A DNA stretch of 64,000 bases, from contig NZ_JANIIC010000039.1 in NCBI RefSeq assembly GCF_024519315.1, positions 40,488 through 104,487 on the forward strand, written 5' to 3'. This document shows positions 15,895 to 24,569 of this stretch, one piece after another. The notes under the pieces are model-generated. The model ran no database searches. It was given only the letters and a program-made list of their open reading frames with translations, and had not been told where the DNA came from. The DNA comes from Streptomyces malaysiensis subsp. samsunensis (GTDB taxonomy: Bacteria; Actinomycetota; Actinomycetes; Streptomycetales; Streptomycetaceae). The translations under genes and the position numbers were made by a program. The first letter of the stretch is position 1, and each line of letters starts with the position of its first letter.

Positions 15895-16680
15895 TCAGGC
15901 GGAGCGGGCCCCGGTGCCGCGGTCGAGCCTCGAATCGCGCTCCGGGGGCGGCGTGGGGCGGCGGCGCTTGGGCGGGAAGACCTCCGCCGGCGTGGGCACC
16001 GGACGCCCCGGGCGTGGCGCCCGGCGGCCCGGCTCCCGGCGCTTGGGCTCCTCGCGGTCGCCGTGCTCGGGCGCCGGGGGCTTCTTGCGCGGCTCCCGCT
16101 TCGGCTCGTCGGCCTTCTGCACGGCCTCCCGCGCGACCTCCTCCCCCTTCCGGACCGCCCCCCGCACGGCCGTCCGGGGGACCGCCGAGACCCCGCCGGG
16201 CAGGGCGCGCAGCCGGGGCGCCACCGGGCGCGTACGCGGCTCCACGACGGCGCCGGAGCGCTCCGCCAGCCGGGCGCGCACGCCCCGCTCGGCAAGGCGC
16301 TCGCAGTGGTTCAGCAGCGCGCGCCGGCGCGTCGTCTCACCGCCGGCCGCGGCCGACCCGCACAGCGTGCGGAGCGCGGCCAGATCCTCGGCCAGCGGCT
16401 CGTAACCGGCCGCGAGGGCGCCCTGGAGCTGCTCGAGATAGCCGACGGCGGCACCGGGCAGAGCGGCGCGGTAGCGGGCGAGCTCGTCGAGCAGGAACGC
16501 TCGCAGCCGCCCGCCCTCGCGGACCGCTTCGTCCACCGCCTCGGCGAGCCGGAGACAGTCCTGGACCTCCTCCGCCCGGTCCGGGCCGAGGGGGCCGGCA
16601 GAGGGAGTGACGGGGTCGGGTTGGAGGGCGATGGCGAGGGCGCGTCGGAGCACACGCAGCTCATCCGCACTGAACGCCAT
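15895..16680 (-). CDS. Conserved hypothetical protein with basic Pro-rich tail
   Basis: 261 residues from the ATG at 16680 (MAFSADELRVLRRALAIAL); another in-frame ATG lies at 16710. The first 150 residues are Ala/Leu-rich helices without a signal or membrane segment. The last 110 are very rich in Arg, Pro and Lys (KREPRKKPP, GRRAPRPGRP), likely disordered and possibly nucleic-acid binding. No recognised domain. Confidence 0.75.
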   Translation of the reverse strand: MAFSADELRVLRRALAIALQPDPVTPSAGPLGPDRAEEVQDCLRLAEAVDEAVREGGRLRAFLLDELARYRAALPGAAVGYLEQLQGALAAGYEPLAEDLAALRTLCGSAAAGGETTRRRALLNHCERLAERGVRARLAERSGAVVEPRTRPVAPRLRALPGGVSAVPRTAVRGAVRKGEEVAREAVQKADEPKREPRKKPPAPEHGDREEPKRREPGRRAPRPGRPVPTPAEVFPPKRRRPTPPPERDSRLDRGTGARSA

Positions 16681-17078
16681 TCCGCCGCGGGATCCATATG
16701 GCGTGGGCATGGGGCGACTTTAAGTGCTAAGCGGACAAATTTCGCTGAGCGCCGGACGGTGCGGCGCGTTGCGGACACCAAGCCGCCATACGGACGCAAA
16801 GCCGCCATACGGGGGAAGTGCCGGACGGGACCGCGCCGAGGCGGTCCCGTCCGGACCCGGCACCCGGGGGCGGACCGTCGCATCCGGGTGCCGGTGTACA
16901 TGGTCGACGGCCCTTCCGCTCGTCAATACGGAATTCGAAGTGCCGTCATTCCCTTGACCGCCCCTCGCCCCAATGGCGAAGAGCGATCAGCGCCCCCGAC
17001 GAATCCAGAGCGCGGGAATTCGTTTCGGAATGCCGTCAATGCGGTCGAGCATGCAGGTGAAGAGGTGATCGCCGGTGC
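16681..17078. other. Gene-free region with two 19-base direct repeats
   Basis: 398 bases upstream of the hypothetical gene and downstream of coaX. The unit CCGTATGGCGGCTTTGCGT (minus strand), with two changes in the second copy, is repeated head to tail at about 16776-16814. It may be a regulator site for the 15895-16680 gene. No gene is seen on either strand. Confidence 0.5.
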
Positions 17079-17876
17079 TCAGCCGCGCGAGACGTTCCGC
17101 TCGTAGACCAGTCTGAGGCCGATCAGGGTCAGCCAGGGCTCATGCTCATCGATCACTGAGGATTCTCCTAGCACCATGGGCGCCAGCCCACCGGTGGCGA
17201 TCACGGTGACGTCCTCCGGATCCTGGGCCAGCTCCCGCGCCATCCGGCGGACGATCCCGTCCACCTGCCCGGCGAATCCGTAGAGGATGCCGGACTGCAT
17301 GGCCTCCACCGTGTTCTTCCCGATCACGCTGCGCGGGCGGGCCAGCTCGATCTTGCGCAACTGCGCCCCGCGTACGCCCAGCGCCTCGACCGAGATCTCG
17401 ATACCCGGCGCGATCACCCCGCCCACGTACTCACCGCGGGCGCTGACCGCGTCGAAGGTCGTCGCGGTGCCGAAGTCGACGACCACGCACGGGCCCTCGT
17501 ACAGCTCGACGGCGGCCAGCGCGTTGATGATCCGGTCGGCGCCGACCTCCTTGGGGTTGTCCACCAGGATCGGCACACCGGTCTTCACGCCCGGCTCGAC
17601 CAGGACGGACGGCACATCGCCGTAGTAGCGGCGGGTCACCTCGCGCAGCTCGTGGAGGACCGAGGGGACGGTGGAGCAGATGGAGATGCCCGCGATGCCG
17701 TCGCCCAGCTCCTCGCCGAGCAGCGGATGCATGCCCATCAGGCCCTGGAGCAGGACGGCGAGTTCATCGGCGGTGCGGCGGGCGTCGGTGGAGATCCGCC
17801 AGTGCTCGACGATCTCGTCCCCGTCGAAGAGGCCCAGCACCGTGTGGGTGTTCCCGACGTCGATGGTGAGGAGCAT
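17079..17876 (-). CDS. coaX: Type III pantothenate kinase CoaX
   Basis: 265 residues, the normal length. The ASKHA-fold phosphate motifs are visible: MLLTIDVGNTHTVLGLF at the start (D6), NPKEVGADRI (about 109-118), VVVDFGTATTFDAV (about 131-144) and the IATGGLAP adenosine motif. It phosphorylates pantothenate in the first committed step of CoA synthesis. It is the last gene of a five-gene coupled operon, starting three bases after the nadC stop. Confidence 0.96.
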   Translation of the reverse strand: MLLTIDVGNTHTVLGLFDGDEIVEHWRISTDARRTADELAVLLQGLMGMHPLLGEELGDGIAGISICSTVPSVLHELREVTRRYYGDVPSVLVEPGVKTGVPILVDNPKEVGADRIINALAAVELYEGPCVVVDFGTATTFDAVSARGEYVGGVIAPGIEISVEALGVRGAQLRKIELARPRSVIGKNTVEAMQSGILYGFAGQVDGIVRRMARELAQDPEDVTVIATGGLAPMVLGESSVIDEHEPWLTLIGLRLVYERNVSRG

Positions 17877-17879
17877 GGG

Positions 17880-18920
17880 TCAACTCACCTCGGCGCCGCG
17901 CAGGTCCAGGCCGATGTCCAGGATCGGGGAGGAGTGGGTGAGCGCGCCCACGGCCAGATAGTCGACGCCCGTCTCGGCGTACGTACGGGCGCCTGCGAGC
18001 GTCAGCCGCCCCGAGGACTCCAGCGCGGCGCGCCCGGCCACCAGCTCGACGGCCTCGCGGGTCCGCTCCGGGGTGAAGTTGTCCAGCAGGATGAGGTCGG
18101 CGCCCGCCGCCAGGACCGGCGGGATCTGGTCGAGGGTGTCGACCTCCACCTCGATCGGCACGTCCGGGAACTCGGCCCGCACCGCGCCGAACGCCTCCGC
18201 GACGCCGCCCGCCGCGATCACATGGTTGTCCTTGACCAGCGCCGCGTCCGAGAGCGACATACGGTGGTTGGCCCCGCCGCCGCAGCGCACCGCGTACTTC
18301 TCCAGGGCGCGCAGCCCCGGAGTGGTCTTACGGGTGTCACGGACCTTGGTCCTCGTCCCCTCGAGGGCGTCGGCCCACGCACGGGTCGCGGTCGCGATGC
18401 CGGAGAGCCGGCACAGGAGGTTGAGCGCGCTGCGCTCACCGGTGAGCAGGTCGCGGGTGCGGGTGCGGACGCTGAGCAGCTTCTGACCGGCCGCCACCCG
18501 GTCGCCGTCCTCGACATGCCGCTCGACCTCGAACTCGTCGGTGCAGACCACGGACAGGACCGCCTCGGCGATCCGCAGCCCCGCGACGGTGCCCGCCTCC
18601 CGGGCCGTGAAGTCGCCGGTGGCGAAGGCGTCCTCGGGGACGGTGGCCACGGTGGTGACGTCCACGCCCTGGTCGAGGTCCTCCTCGATGGCCATATGGG
18701 CGATGTCCTCGACCTGCACGGGGTCGAGTCCGGCGCCGGTCAGCAGCTCGGCCAGATCGGGGTCCAGACCGCACTCCATCGGGTCGAGCCCCATGCCGTC
18801 GGCGTCGTCACCACCGCAGCCGCAGGCGTCGCCGCAGCCCGCCCCCTCACCGGGACCGCCGATCTGGAGCAGCGGCAGGGGCACGGGTGGTTGACGGTCT
18901 TCGGAAGTGCTGCTGCTCAC
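17880..18920 (-). CDS. nadC: Nicotinate-nucleotide diphosphorylase (carboxylating) with Cys-rich N-terminal extension
   Basis: 346 residues. The catalytic protein makes nicotinate mononucleotide from quinolinate and PRPP, releasing CO2. The core has the family motifs RKTTPGLR and the GGGANHRMSLSDAALVKDNH lysine-rich loop. Before it lies an N-terminal extension of about 55 residues with the cluster CGDACGCGGDDADG and a further Cys in MECGLDPD. GTG at 18920 overlaps the nadB stop (GTGA), so the start is fixed by coupling. The Cys cluster could bind a metal; this is inference. Confidence 0.95.
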   Translation of the reverse strand: MSSSTSEDRQPPVPLPLLQIGGPGEGAGCGDACGCGGDDADGMGLDPMECGLDPDLAELLTGAGLDPVQVEDIAHMAIEEDLDQGVDVTTVATVPEDAFATGDFTAREAGTVAGLRIAEAVLSVVCTDEFEVERHVEDGDRVAAGQKLLSVRTRTRDLLTGERSALNLLCRLSGIATATRAWADALEGTRTKVRDTRKTTPGLRALEKYAVRCGGGANHRMSLSDAALVKDNHVIAAGGVAEAFGAVRAEFPDVPIEVEVDTLDQIPPVLAAGADLILLDNFTPERTREAVELVAGRAALESSGRLTLAGARTYAETGVDYLAVGALTHSSPILDIGLDLRGAEVS

Positions 18921-20788
18921 GGGCGGGACTCCGTCTCGGCTCTGGGGGTGGTCGGTGGGGGAAACGCTTCGGAGTCCGTGGAACGGACATCGAGGGCGCC
19001 GTCCGGGCGGAGGGTGACCAGGAGGTGGCGGCGCCAGACGGCGTCGTCCCGCTCGGGGCGGTCCTCGCGCCAGTGGCAGCCGCGGGTCTCCTCACGGCGG
19101 AGCGCGGCGGCGACCAGGACCCGGGCGACGAGATGGAGGTTGGTGGCCTCCCAGGTCTCCACCCCGGGCTCGGCCGTCTTGCCGTCCCGCCTCAGCTGCG
19201 CCGCGGCGTCGTCGTGGACGCGGTCCAGCCGGTCGGCGGCGCGGGCCAGGCTCTCGGCGGAGCGGAGGACTCCGGCGCCGTGGGTCATGATGTGCTGGAT
19301 CTCGGAGCGGGCCTCGGAGGCGAGCAGGGGCGCGCCGGCGGGGGACCCGAGGGCGTCGGGAGTATCGGTGGCATCCGGGTCCGACGGCCCCGTCCGCTCG
19401 TCCGGCCCCTCGGTCCGCTCGGCGGCCCCGGCGGGCTCCGCCGCGGCGGCGATGCCTTCTGTGATGTCCTCTGTGACGCCTTCTGTAATGCCCTCTGTGA
19501 TGTCCTCCGCGATGCGCTCCGCGAAGACCAGGCCCTCCAGAAGGGAGTTGGAGGCCAGGCGGTTGGCGCCGTGGACGCCGGTGCAGGCGACCTCCCCGCA
19601 GGCGTAGAGACCGGGGACGGTGGTGCGCCCGCGCAGATCGGTGCGGACCCCGCCGCTCGCGTAGTGCGCGGCCGGGGCGACCGGGATGGGCTCGGACACC
19701 GGGTCGATGCCGTGCGTACGGCAGGCGGCGAGGATGGTCGGGAAGCGGCGCTCCCACATCTCGGCCCCGAAGTGGCGGGCGTCCAGGTACATATGCTCGG
19801 CGCCGCGCTCCCGCATCCGCCGCATGATGCCCTTGGCGACGATGTCACGGGGCGCCAGCTCGGCCAGCTCGTGCTGCCCCCGCATGAAGCGCACCCCGTC
19901 GGCGTCCACGAGATGGGCGCCCTCGCCCCGCACCGCCTCCGAGACCAGCGGCTGCTGGCCCTCCGCCTCCGGGCCCAGCCACAGCACCGTGGGATGGAAC
20001 TGCACAAACTCCAGATCGCTGACCTCGGCCCCGGCCCGCAGCGCGAGCGCCACCCCGTCGCCGGTGGAGACGGCGGGGTTGGTGGTGGCGGAGAAGATCT
20101 GGCCCATGCCGCCGGTGGCGAGGACGACCGCGCCCGCCCGTACCGCGCCCACGCCGTCCCGCCGGCCCTCGCCCATGACGTGCAGGGTGACCCCGGCCGT
20201 CCGGCCGGCGCCGTCCTTGAGGAGATCGAGCACCAGGGCGTTCTCCACGGTGTCGATACCGGCCGCGCGCACCGCCTCGACCAGGGCCCGGGAGATCTCC
20301 GCGCCGGTCGCGTCGCCGCCCGCGTGGGCGATCCGGCGGCGGTGGTGGCCGCCCTCGCGGGTCAGCAGGATCTCGCCCGTGTCGTCGTCGGCGTCGAAGC
20401 GGGCGCCGGTGGCGATGAGCCGACGCACCGCGTCGGGCCCCTCGCTGACCAGCGTCCGCACCGCCCGCTCGTCACAGAGCCCGGCGCCGGCCACCAGGGT
20501 GTCGTCCAGATGCTGCTCGGGGGTGTCGCCCTCGCCGAGGGCGGCGGCTATGCCGCCCTGGGCCCAGCGCGTGGAGCCGTCGTCCAGGCGGGCCTTGGTG
20601 ACCACCGTGACCCTGGCCCCGGCCGCGGCACAGCGCAGCGCCACGGTCAGCCCGGCGACCCCGGAGCCGACGACCACGACATCGGCCTCGATGGCCCAGC
20701 CGGGGGCGGGGGCGCGCAGGGCGGTGGCGGGGGTGGCGGCGCGCGGAGCGGGGGCGGCGGCCGACGGCCGCCCGGTCGGACGGCTCAT
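18917..20788 (-). CDS. nadB: L-aspartate oxidase with minisatellite-encoded insert
   Basis: 623 residues. The FAD-binding GVVGSG-type motif VVVGSGVAGLTVALRCAAAG (about 37-56) and the succinate dehydrogenase-like core (RWAQGGIAAALGEGD, GANRLASNSLLEGLVF) identify NadB, which oxidises aspartate to iminoaspartate for NAD synthesis. After the FAD domain, about 60 extra residues include EDITEGITEGVTEDITEGI, encoded by 15-base tandem repeats at 19450-19515. The C-terminal helical domain follows intact. The ATG at 20788 overlaps the panC stop as ATGA. No nadA is present here. Confidence 0.95.
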   Translation of the reverse strand: MSRPTGRPSAAAPAPRAATPATALRAPAPGWAIEADVVVVGSGVAGLTVALRCAAAGARVTVVTKARLDDGSTRWAQGGIAAALGEGDTPEQHLDDTLVAGAGLCDERAVRTLVSEGPDAVRRLIATGARFDADDDTGEILLTREGGHHRRRIAHAGGDATGAEISRALVEAVRAAGIDTVENALVLDLLKDGAGRTAGVTLHVMGEGRRDGVGAVRAGAVVLATGGMGQIFSATTNPAVSTGDGVALALRAGAEVSDLEFVQFHPTVLWLGPEAEGQQPLVSEAVRGEGAHLVDADGVRFMRGQHELAELAPRDIVAKGIMRRMRERGAEHMYLDARHFGAEMWERRFPTILAACRTHGIDPVSEPIPVAPAAHYASGGVRTDLRGRTTVPGLYACGEVACTGVHGANRLASNSLLEGLVFAERIAEDITEGITEGVTEDITEGIAAAAEPAGAAERTEGPDERTGPSDPDATDTPDALGSPAGAPLLASEARSEIQHIMTHGAGVLRSAESLARAADRLDRVHDDAAAQLRRDGKTAEPGVETWEATNLHLVARVLVAAALRREETRGCHWREDRPERDDAVWRRHLLVTLRPDGALDVRSTDSEAFPPPTTPRAETESRP

Positions 20789-21756
20789 CGGGCGGCTCCG
20801 ATCCACAGGCGGATGTTGTCTATCAGGCGGGTGGCGCCGACCTTGGCGGCGACGGCCAGCACGGCCTCGCCGGTGTGCGCGTCGGAGACCTCGGTGAAGT
20901 CGGCGGGGTCGACCAGGCCCAGATAGTCCAGGGCCAGCGGCGGTTCGAACCCCGCCGCCTCGTCGAGCACCGCACGCACCGCGGACCGCACCGCGGCGGG
21001 CGACGCGACCCGTATGAGCTCGTGCTCCTCGGCGCCGGCCGGGCCCTCCCCGGCCGCCAGCAGCCCCGCGTCACGCCCCGCGAACAGCGCCCGGGACAGG
21101 GCCAGCGCGGTGTCCCGCTCCTGGGCCGACAGATAGCGGTTACGGCTGGAGAGGGCGAGCCCGTCGCCCTCCCGGACGGTGGGGACGCCGACGATCTCGA
21201 CCGGGAAGTCCAGATCGCGGGTCATCCGGCGGATCAGCGCCAGCTGCTGGGCGTCCTTCTCGCCGAAGAAGGCGACATCGGGGCGGGTGATGTGGAGCAG
21301 CTTGGCGACGACGGTGAGCATCCCGTCGAAGTGGCCGGGGCGCGAGGCGCCCTCATAGCGCTCGCCCATGGAGCCCGCCGTGATCCGGATGTGCGGCTCA
21401 CCGCCCGGATACACCTCCTCGGCGGACGGGGCGAAGACGATGTCCGCGCCCGCCTCGGCCGCCACCTTGAGGTCGGCGTCCAGGGTGCGCGGATAGCGGT
21501 CGAGGTCCTCGCCCGCGCCGAACTGCAAGGGATTGACGAAGACGGTGACGGTCACCAGGCCCTTGGCGCCCACCCGGGCGCGGGCGGTGCGGATGAGCGA
21601 GGCGTGTCCGTCGTGCAGCGCGCCCATGGTCATCACGACGGCCGCCCGCCCCGGTACGGCGAAGTGGGCGAACGCCGCGTCCAGCTCCGGGCGATGGCGG
21701 AACAGCTCCACATCAGGCTCCCCGGGCAGCGCCTTGGTCCACAGCTTCGGGCTCAT
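20785..21756 (-). CDS. panC: Pantothenate synthetase
   Basis: 323 residues. Joins pantoate and beta-alanine using ATP. The HIGH-like motif MTMGALHDGHASLI (about 43-56), the KMSKS-region equivalents GEKDAQQL (about 162-169) and VPTVREGDGLALSSRN (about 187-202) are all present. About 20 extra N-terminal residues precede the core. It overlaps the upstream DUF2520 gene (21753-21756) and the downstream nadB by four bases each, so translation is likely coupled. Confidence 0.96.
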   Translation of the reverse strand: MSPKLWTKALPGEPDVELFRHRPELDAAFAHFAVPGRAAVVMTMGALHDGHASLIRTARARVGAKGLVTVTVFVNPLQFGAGEDLDRYPRTLDADLKVAAEAGADIVFAPSAEEVYPGGEPHIRITAGSMGERYEGASRPGHFDGMLTVVAKLLHITRPDVAFFGEKDAQQLALIRRMTRDLDFPVEIVGVPTVREGDGLALSSRNRYLSAQERDTALALSRALFAGRDAGLLAAGEGPAGAEEHELIRVASPAAVRSAVRAVLDEAAGFEPPLALDYLGLVDPADFTEVSDAHTGEAVLAVAAKVGATRLIDNIRLWIGAAR

Positions 21757-22688
21757 GCCTCGCCACCTCCCCGGCCGCGTGCGTCGGTGACGTCCGAGAG
21801 CACGCCCAGCAGGTCCTCCGCGAGCTCCGGCTTGAGCAGGCCGTGGGCGAGCGCCCGGTCCGCTGTCGTACGGGCCATGGCCAGATAGCCGGCGACGGCG
21901 TGCGGGGCGTGCCGCCGCAACTCGGCGACATGGGCGGCGACCGTGCCCGCGTCACCGCGCGCGACCGGGCCGGTCAGCGCGGCGTCGCCGCTGCGCAGCG
22001 CGTTGTCCAGCGCGGCGCCGAGGAGCGGGCCGAGCATCCGGTCGGGGGCCTCGACGCCGGACTCGCGCAGCAGCTCCATGGACTGGGCGACCAGCGTCAT
22101 GAGGTGGTTGGCGCCGATGGCGAGGGCCGCGTGATAGAGCGGACGGGACTCCTCCGCGATCCACTCGGGCTCCCCGCCCATCTCGATGACCAGCGCCTCG
22201 GCCGCCAGCCGCAACTCCTCGGGGGCGGTGACGCCGAACGAGCAGCCGGCCAGCCGCTGGACGTCCACCGGGGTGCCGGTGAAGGTCATGACGGGGTGCA
22301 GCGCGAGCGGCAGCGCACCGGCCCGCAGCGCGGGCTCCAGCACGCCGACGCCATAGCGGCCTGAGGTGTGCACCAGCAGCTGGCCCGGTCGCACCGCGCC
22401 GGTTTCGGCGAGGCCGCCGATCAGCTCGGGCAGCGCGTCGTCGGGGACGGTGAGCAGCACCAGCTCGGCCCGCGCCAGCACCTCGGAGGGCGGGACGATC
22501 GGGACTTCGGGGAGCAGGGCGGCGGCCCGGCGCACGGAGGCGTCGGAGACACCGGAGGCGGCGACCGGACGGTGCCCGGCCAGCCGGAGGGAGGCGGCGA
22601 GGGCGGGGCCGACACGGCCCGCGCCGACGACCCCGACCGTGAGCCGGGCAGGGCGGTCCCGAGGCTCGGGGAGTGGTTGAGCATTCAC
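21753..22688 (-). CDS. Rossmann-fold/DUF2520 protein, first gene of the panC-nad operon
   Basis: 311 residues. An N-terminal NAD(P)-binding fold starts VGVVGAGRVGPALAASL (about 18-34); the C-terminal helical DUF2520 domain carries YHAALAIGANHLMTL. The overall architecture is that of short-chain 6-phosphogluconate dehydrogenase-like oxidoreductases such as ketopantoate or pyrroline-carboxylate reductases. Because it is coupled to panC and there is no panE nearby, a ketopantoate reductase role is an attractive inference, but nothing in the sequence proves the substrate. Confidence 0.85.
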   Translation of the reverse strand: MNAQPLPEPRDRPARLTVGVVGAGRVGPALAASLRLAGHRPVAASGVSDASVRRAAALLPEVPIVPPSEVLARAELVLLTVPDDALPELIGGLAETGAVRPGQLLVHTSGRYGVGVLEPALRAGALPLALHPVMTFTGTPVDVQRLAGCSFGVTAPEELRLAAEALVIEMGGEPEWIAEESRPLYHAALAIGANHLMTLVAQSMELLRESGVEAPDRMLGPLLGAALDNALRSGDAALTGPVARGDAGTVAAHVAELRRHAPHAVAGYLAMARTTADRALAHGLLKPELAEDLLGVLSDVTDARGRGGGEA

Positions 22689-22872
22689 GCGACAGCGGCC
22701 TTCCGTTCCAGTCCTCAGGGGGTACCGGACGATTCCCCGCCATGCTACGCGAGTGGTTCCGGGGGGTTTGGCCGCACGCCCGGGCCTGTGGACAACTCTG
22801 TGGTCCGAAGGACAGCCCGCCCCATGCCCGGTGCCCGGTCGGCGGCCGACCGGCCGGCGACATGATCTGCCC

Positions 22873-23010
22873 TTGACTTCCTCCCCCTCATAGACGAGGG
22901 GGTTCCTACGGCTCGCGCTGTAGGGCTTCCTGCTTCATCACCGGCTGCCCCGTCCGGGAGGACTCCCGTTGAGGTCTTACACCGGCTCCACAGGCCGACA
23001 CCGCCAGCCC
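22873..23010 (-). ncRNA. Predicted omega RNA of the TnpB element (3' boundary at right end)
   Basis: In IS605 elements the guide RNA overlaps the 3' end of tnpB and ends in the right-end hairpin. The hairpin arms CCCCCTC/GAGGGGG with a six-base loop (about 22884-22903) and the terminal GTCAA (ending at 22873) are present. The guide would begin at 22872 and read GGGCAGATCATGTCGCC. The 5' boundary is a guess. Confidence 0.55.
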
Positions 23011-24105
23011 GGCGGCCAGAAGGTTCTTCGCCGCGTTCACGTCCCGGTCATGGGTCGTGCCGCAAGCGCACGTCCAGGTGCGGACACCGAGCGGCATCCT
23101 CTTTTGCAGGGCGCCGCACACGGAGCACAACTTGGAGGAGGGGAACCAGCGGTCGACCGCGATCACTTCGCGGCCGTACCAGGCGGCCTTGTACTCCAGC
23201 ATGCTCCGGAACTCCGACCATGCCGCGTCGGAGATCGCCCGGGACAACTTGCCGTTCTTCAGCATGTTCCGGACGGTGAGATCCTCGATCACGAGCGTTT
23301 GGTTCTCACGCACGAGTCGGGTGGTCAGCTTGTGCAGATGGTCACGACGGCGGTCGGCGATACGGGTGTAGACCCTGGCGACCTTGCGGCGCGCTTTGGC
23401 CCGGTTGGCGCCGTCGCCCCTGGCCTTGCGGGCGAGGTCGCGCTGGGCACGGGCGAGGCGGGCGCGGTCGCGCCGCTCGTGCCTGGGATTGGTGATCTTC
23501 TCACCCGTGGACAGGGTGAGCAGGTGGTCGAGTCCGGCGTCGATACCGACCGCCGAGCCGCCGGCGGGCAGCGGCTGGACGGTGGGGTCCTCGACGAGGA
23601 GGGAGACGAACCAGCGCCCGGCCGCGTCCTGGGAGACGGTCGCCGTGGACGGGAGCGCGCCTTCGGGCAGGGGACGGGACCAGACGATGTCCAGCGGCTG
23701 GGCCATCTTCGCCAGCGTCAGCTTCCCCTCCCGGAACCGGAAGGCGCTGGAGGTGTACTCGGCGGACTTGCCGGACCTCTTGCGCGACTTGAACCGCGGA
23801 TACTTCGACTGCTTGGCGAAGAACGCGGTGAACGCGGCCTGGAGGTGCCGCAGGGCCTGCTGGAGCGGAACCGAGGACACCTCGTTGAGGAAGGCCAGTT
23901 CCTCGGTCTTCTTCCACGCCGTCAGCATCGCCGACGTCGCGTTGTAGTTGACCCGCTCCTGTCGCAACGTCCACGCCTCGGTACGGGCCGCGAGCGCCAT
24001 GTTGTAGACCTTCCGCACGCATCCGAACGTGCGCGACAGCTCCGCCGCCTGCGCATCGGTCGGATAGAAGCGGTACCGATACGCCCGCTTCACGTGAGTG
24101 GCCAT
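22906..24105 (-). CDS. tnpB: TnpB RNA-guided endonuclease
   Basis: 399 residues, full length. The OrfB helix-turn-helix/wedge region (YRFYPTDAQAAEL) is followed by the RuvC core: GIDAGLDHLLTLS (D189), LVIEDLTVRN (E274) and DRDVNAAKN (D353/D355), with a zinc ribbon CSVCG...CACG (C327, C330, C346, C348). All catalytic and zinc residues are present, so nuclease activity is expected. TnpB cuts donor DNA next to a short motif under omega RNA guidance and keeps the element in place. GC content matches the neighbours, suggesting long residence in actinobacteria. Confidence 0.95.
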   Translation of the reverse strand: MATHVKRAYRYRFYPTDAQAAELSRTFGCVRKVYNMALAARTEAWTLRQERVNYNATSAMLTAWKKTEELAFLNEVSSVPLQQALRHLQAAFTAFFAKQSKYPRFKSRKRSGKSAEYTSSAFRFREGKLTLAKMAQPLDIVWSRPLPEGALPSTATVSQDAAGRWFVSLLVEDPTVQPLPAGGSAVGIDAGLDHLLTLSTGEKITNPRHERRDRARLARAQRDLARKARGDGANRAKARRKVARVYTRIADRRRDHLHKLTTRLVRENQTLVIEDLTVRNMLKNGKLSRAISDAAWSEFRSMLEYKAAWYGREVIAVDRWFPSSKLCSVCGALQKRMPLGVRTWTCACGTTHDRDVNAAKNLLAAGLAVSACGAGVRPQRESSRTGQPVMKQEALQREP

Positions 24106-24109
24106 GACT

Positions 24110-24133
24110 CACAAGCTAGCACATCAGCTTGTG
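24110..24133. repeat. TnpB element left-end hairpin
   Basis: CACAAGCT (24110-24117) and AGCTTGTG (24126-24133) form a perfect 8-base stem with an 8-base loop, four bases upstream of the tnpB ATG. Confidence 0.75.
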
Positions 24134-24149
24134 ACTGCCTGACGAACTG

Positions 24150-24470
24150 TCAGTGACGGCCGACGACGTCACGGCCGCGGTCGACGCCTTCCTCGCACGG
24201 GTCCGGAAGCTCATGAACGGGGACGGCGGACCGGCGCCGCAGGGCGGCCAGGCCCTCCCGTAGCTCCCTTACGGCGCGCAGGGTGTCCGTAAGGCGGCCA
24301 TGGCGGCCGCGGCGGCGGGCCGCGCGGCCGGCCACCGCGGCCCGGACGCCGCGGTACTCCCGCAGTTCCCGGAGGGTGCGCCAGTCGTGCCGGCCCGGTG
24401 CGGGCGGGGCGGGTTCGCCGCGCCGGGCGGCCCGGTACAGGTCGAGTGCGTACTGCTCGGTGAGGGACAT
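24150..24470 (-). CDS. Small hypothetical protein divergent from the ArsR-type regulator
   Basis: 106 residues, ATG at 24470 (MSLTEQYALDLYRAARRGEPAPP). Very rich in Arg (many RR pairs), helical, no membrane segment or known domain. It shares a promoter region with the divergent ArsR-type gene at 24570, where a palindromic operator is centred. The TnpB element ends 17 bases past its stop codon and might have replaced its original 3' end. Confidence 0.65.
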   Translation of the reverse strand: MSLTEQYALDLYRAARRGEPAPPAPGRHDWRTLRELREYRGVRAAVAGRAARRRGRHGRLTDTLRAVRELREGLAALRRRSAVPVHELPDPCEEGVDRGRDVVGRH

Positions 24471-24508
24471 GGCTCGACGGTCCGCCCGGCCCCAGGCTCC
24501 GGTCACGC

Positions 24509-24531
24509 CGTTTGACGATGGACGTCAAACG
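24509..24531. promoter_or_regulatory. Palindromic operator in the divergent promoter region
   Basis: CGTTTGACG (24509-24517) and CGTCAAACG (24523-24531) form a perfect 9-base inverted repeat with a 5-base spacer, centred between the starts of the 24470 (minus) and 24570 (plus) genes. The half-site size fits an ArsR-type dimer. TTGACG could also serve as a -35 box. Confidence 0.7.
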
Positions 24532-24569
24532 AGGGCGGCACGGGTGACGGGCTCCCGCACCATGGGCTC

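Larger units (their letters stand above)
22873..24133 (-). mobile_element. Lone TnpB element (IS605/IS1341-like) with both end hairpins
   Basis: The unit spans a right end of standard design (GGAACCCCCTC loop GAGGGGGAGGAAGTCAA on the minus strand, 22873-22905), the tnpB gene and a left-end hairpin (24110-24133). No tnpA is found, so it cannot move alone. It lies between the promoter region of the panC operon and the 3' end of a small gene at 24150. Confidence 0.8.
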
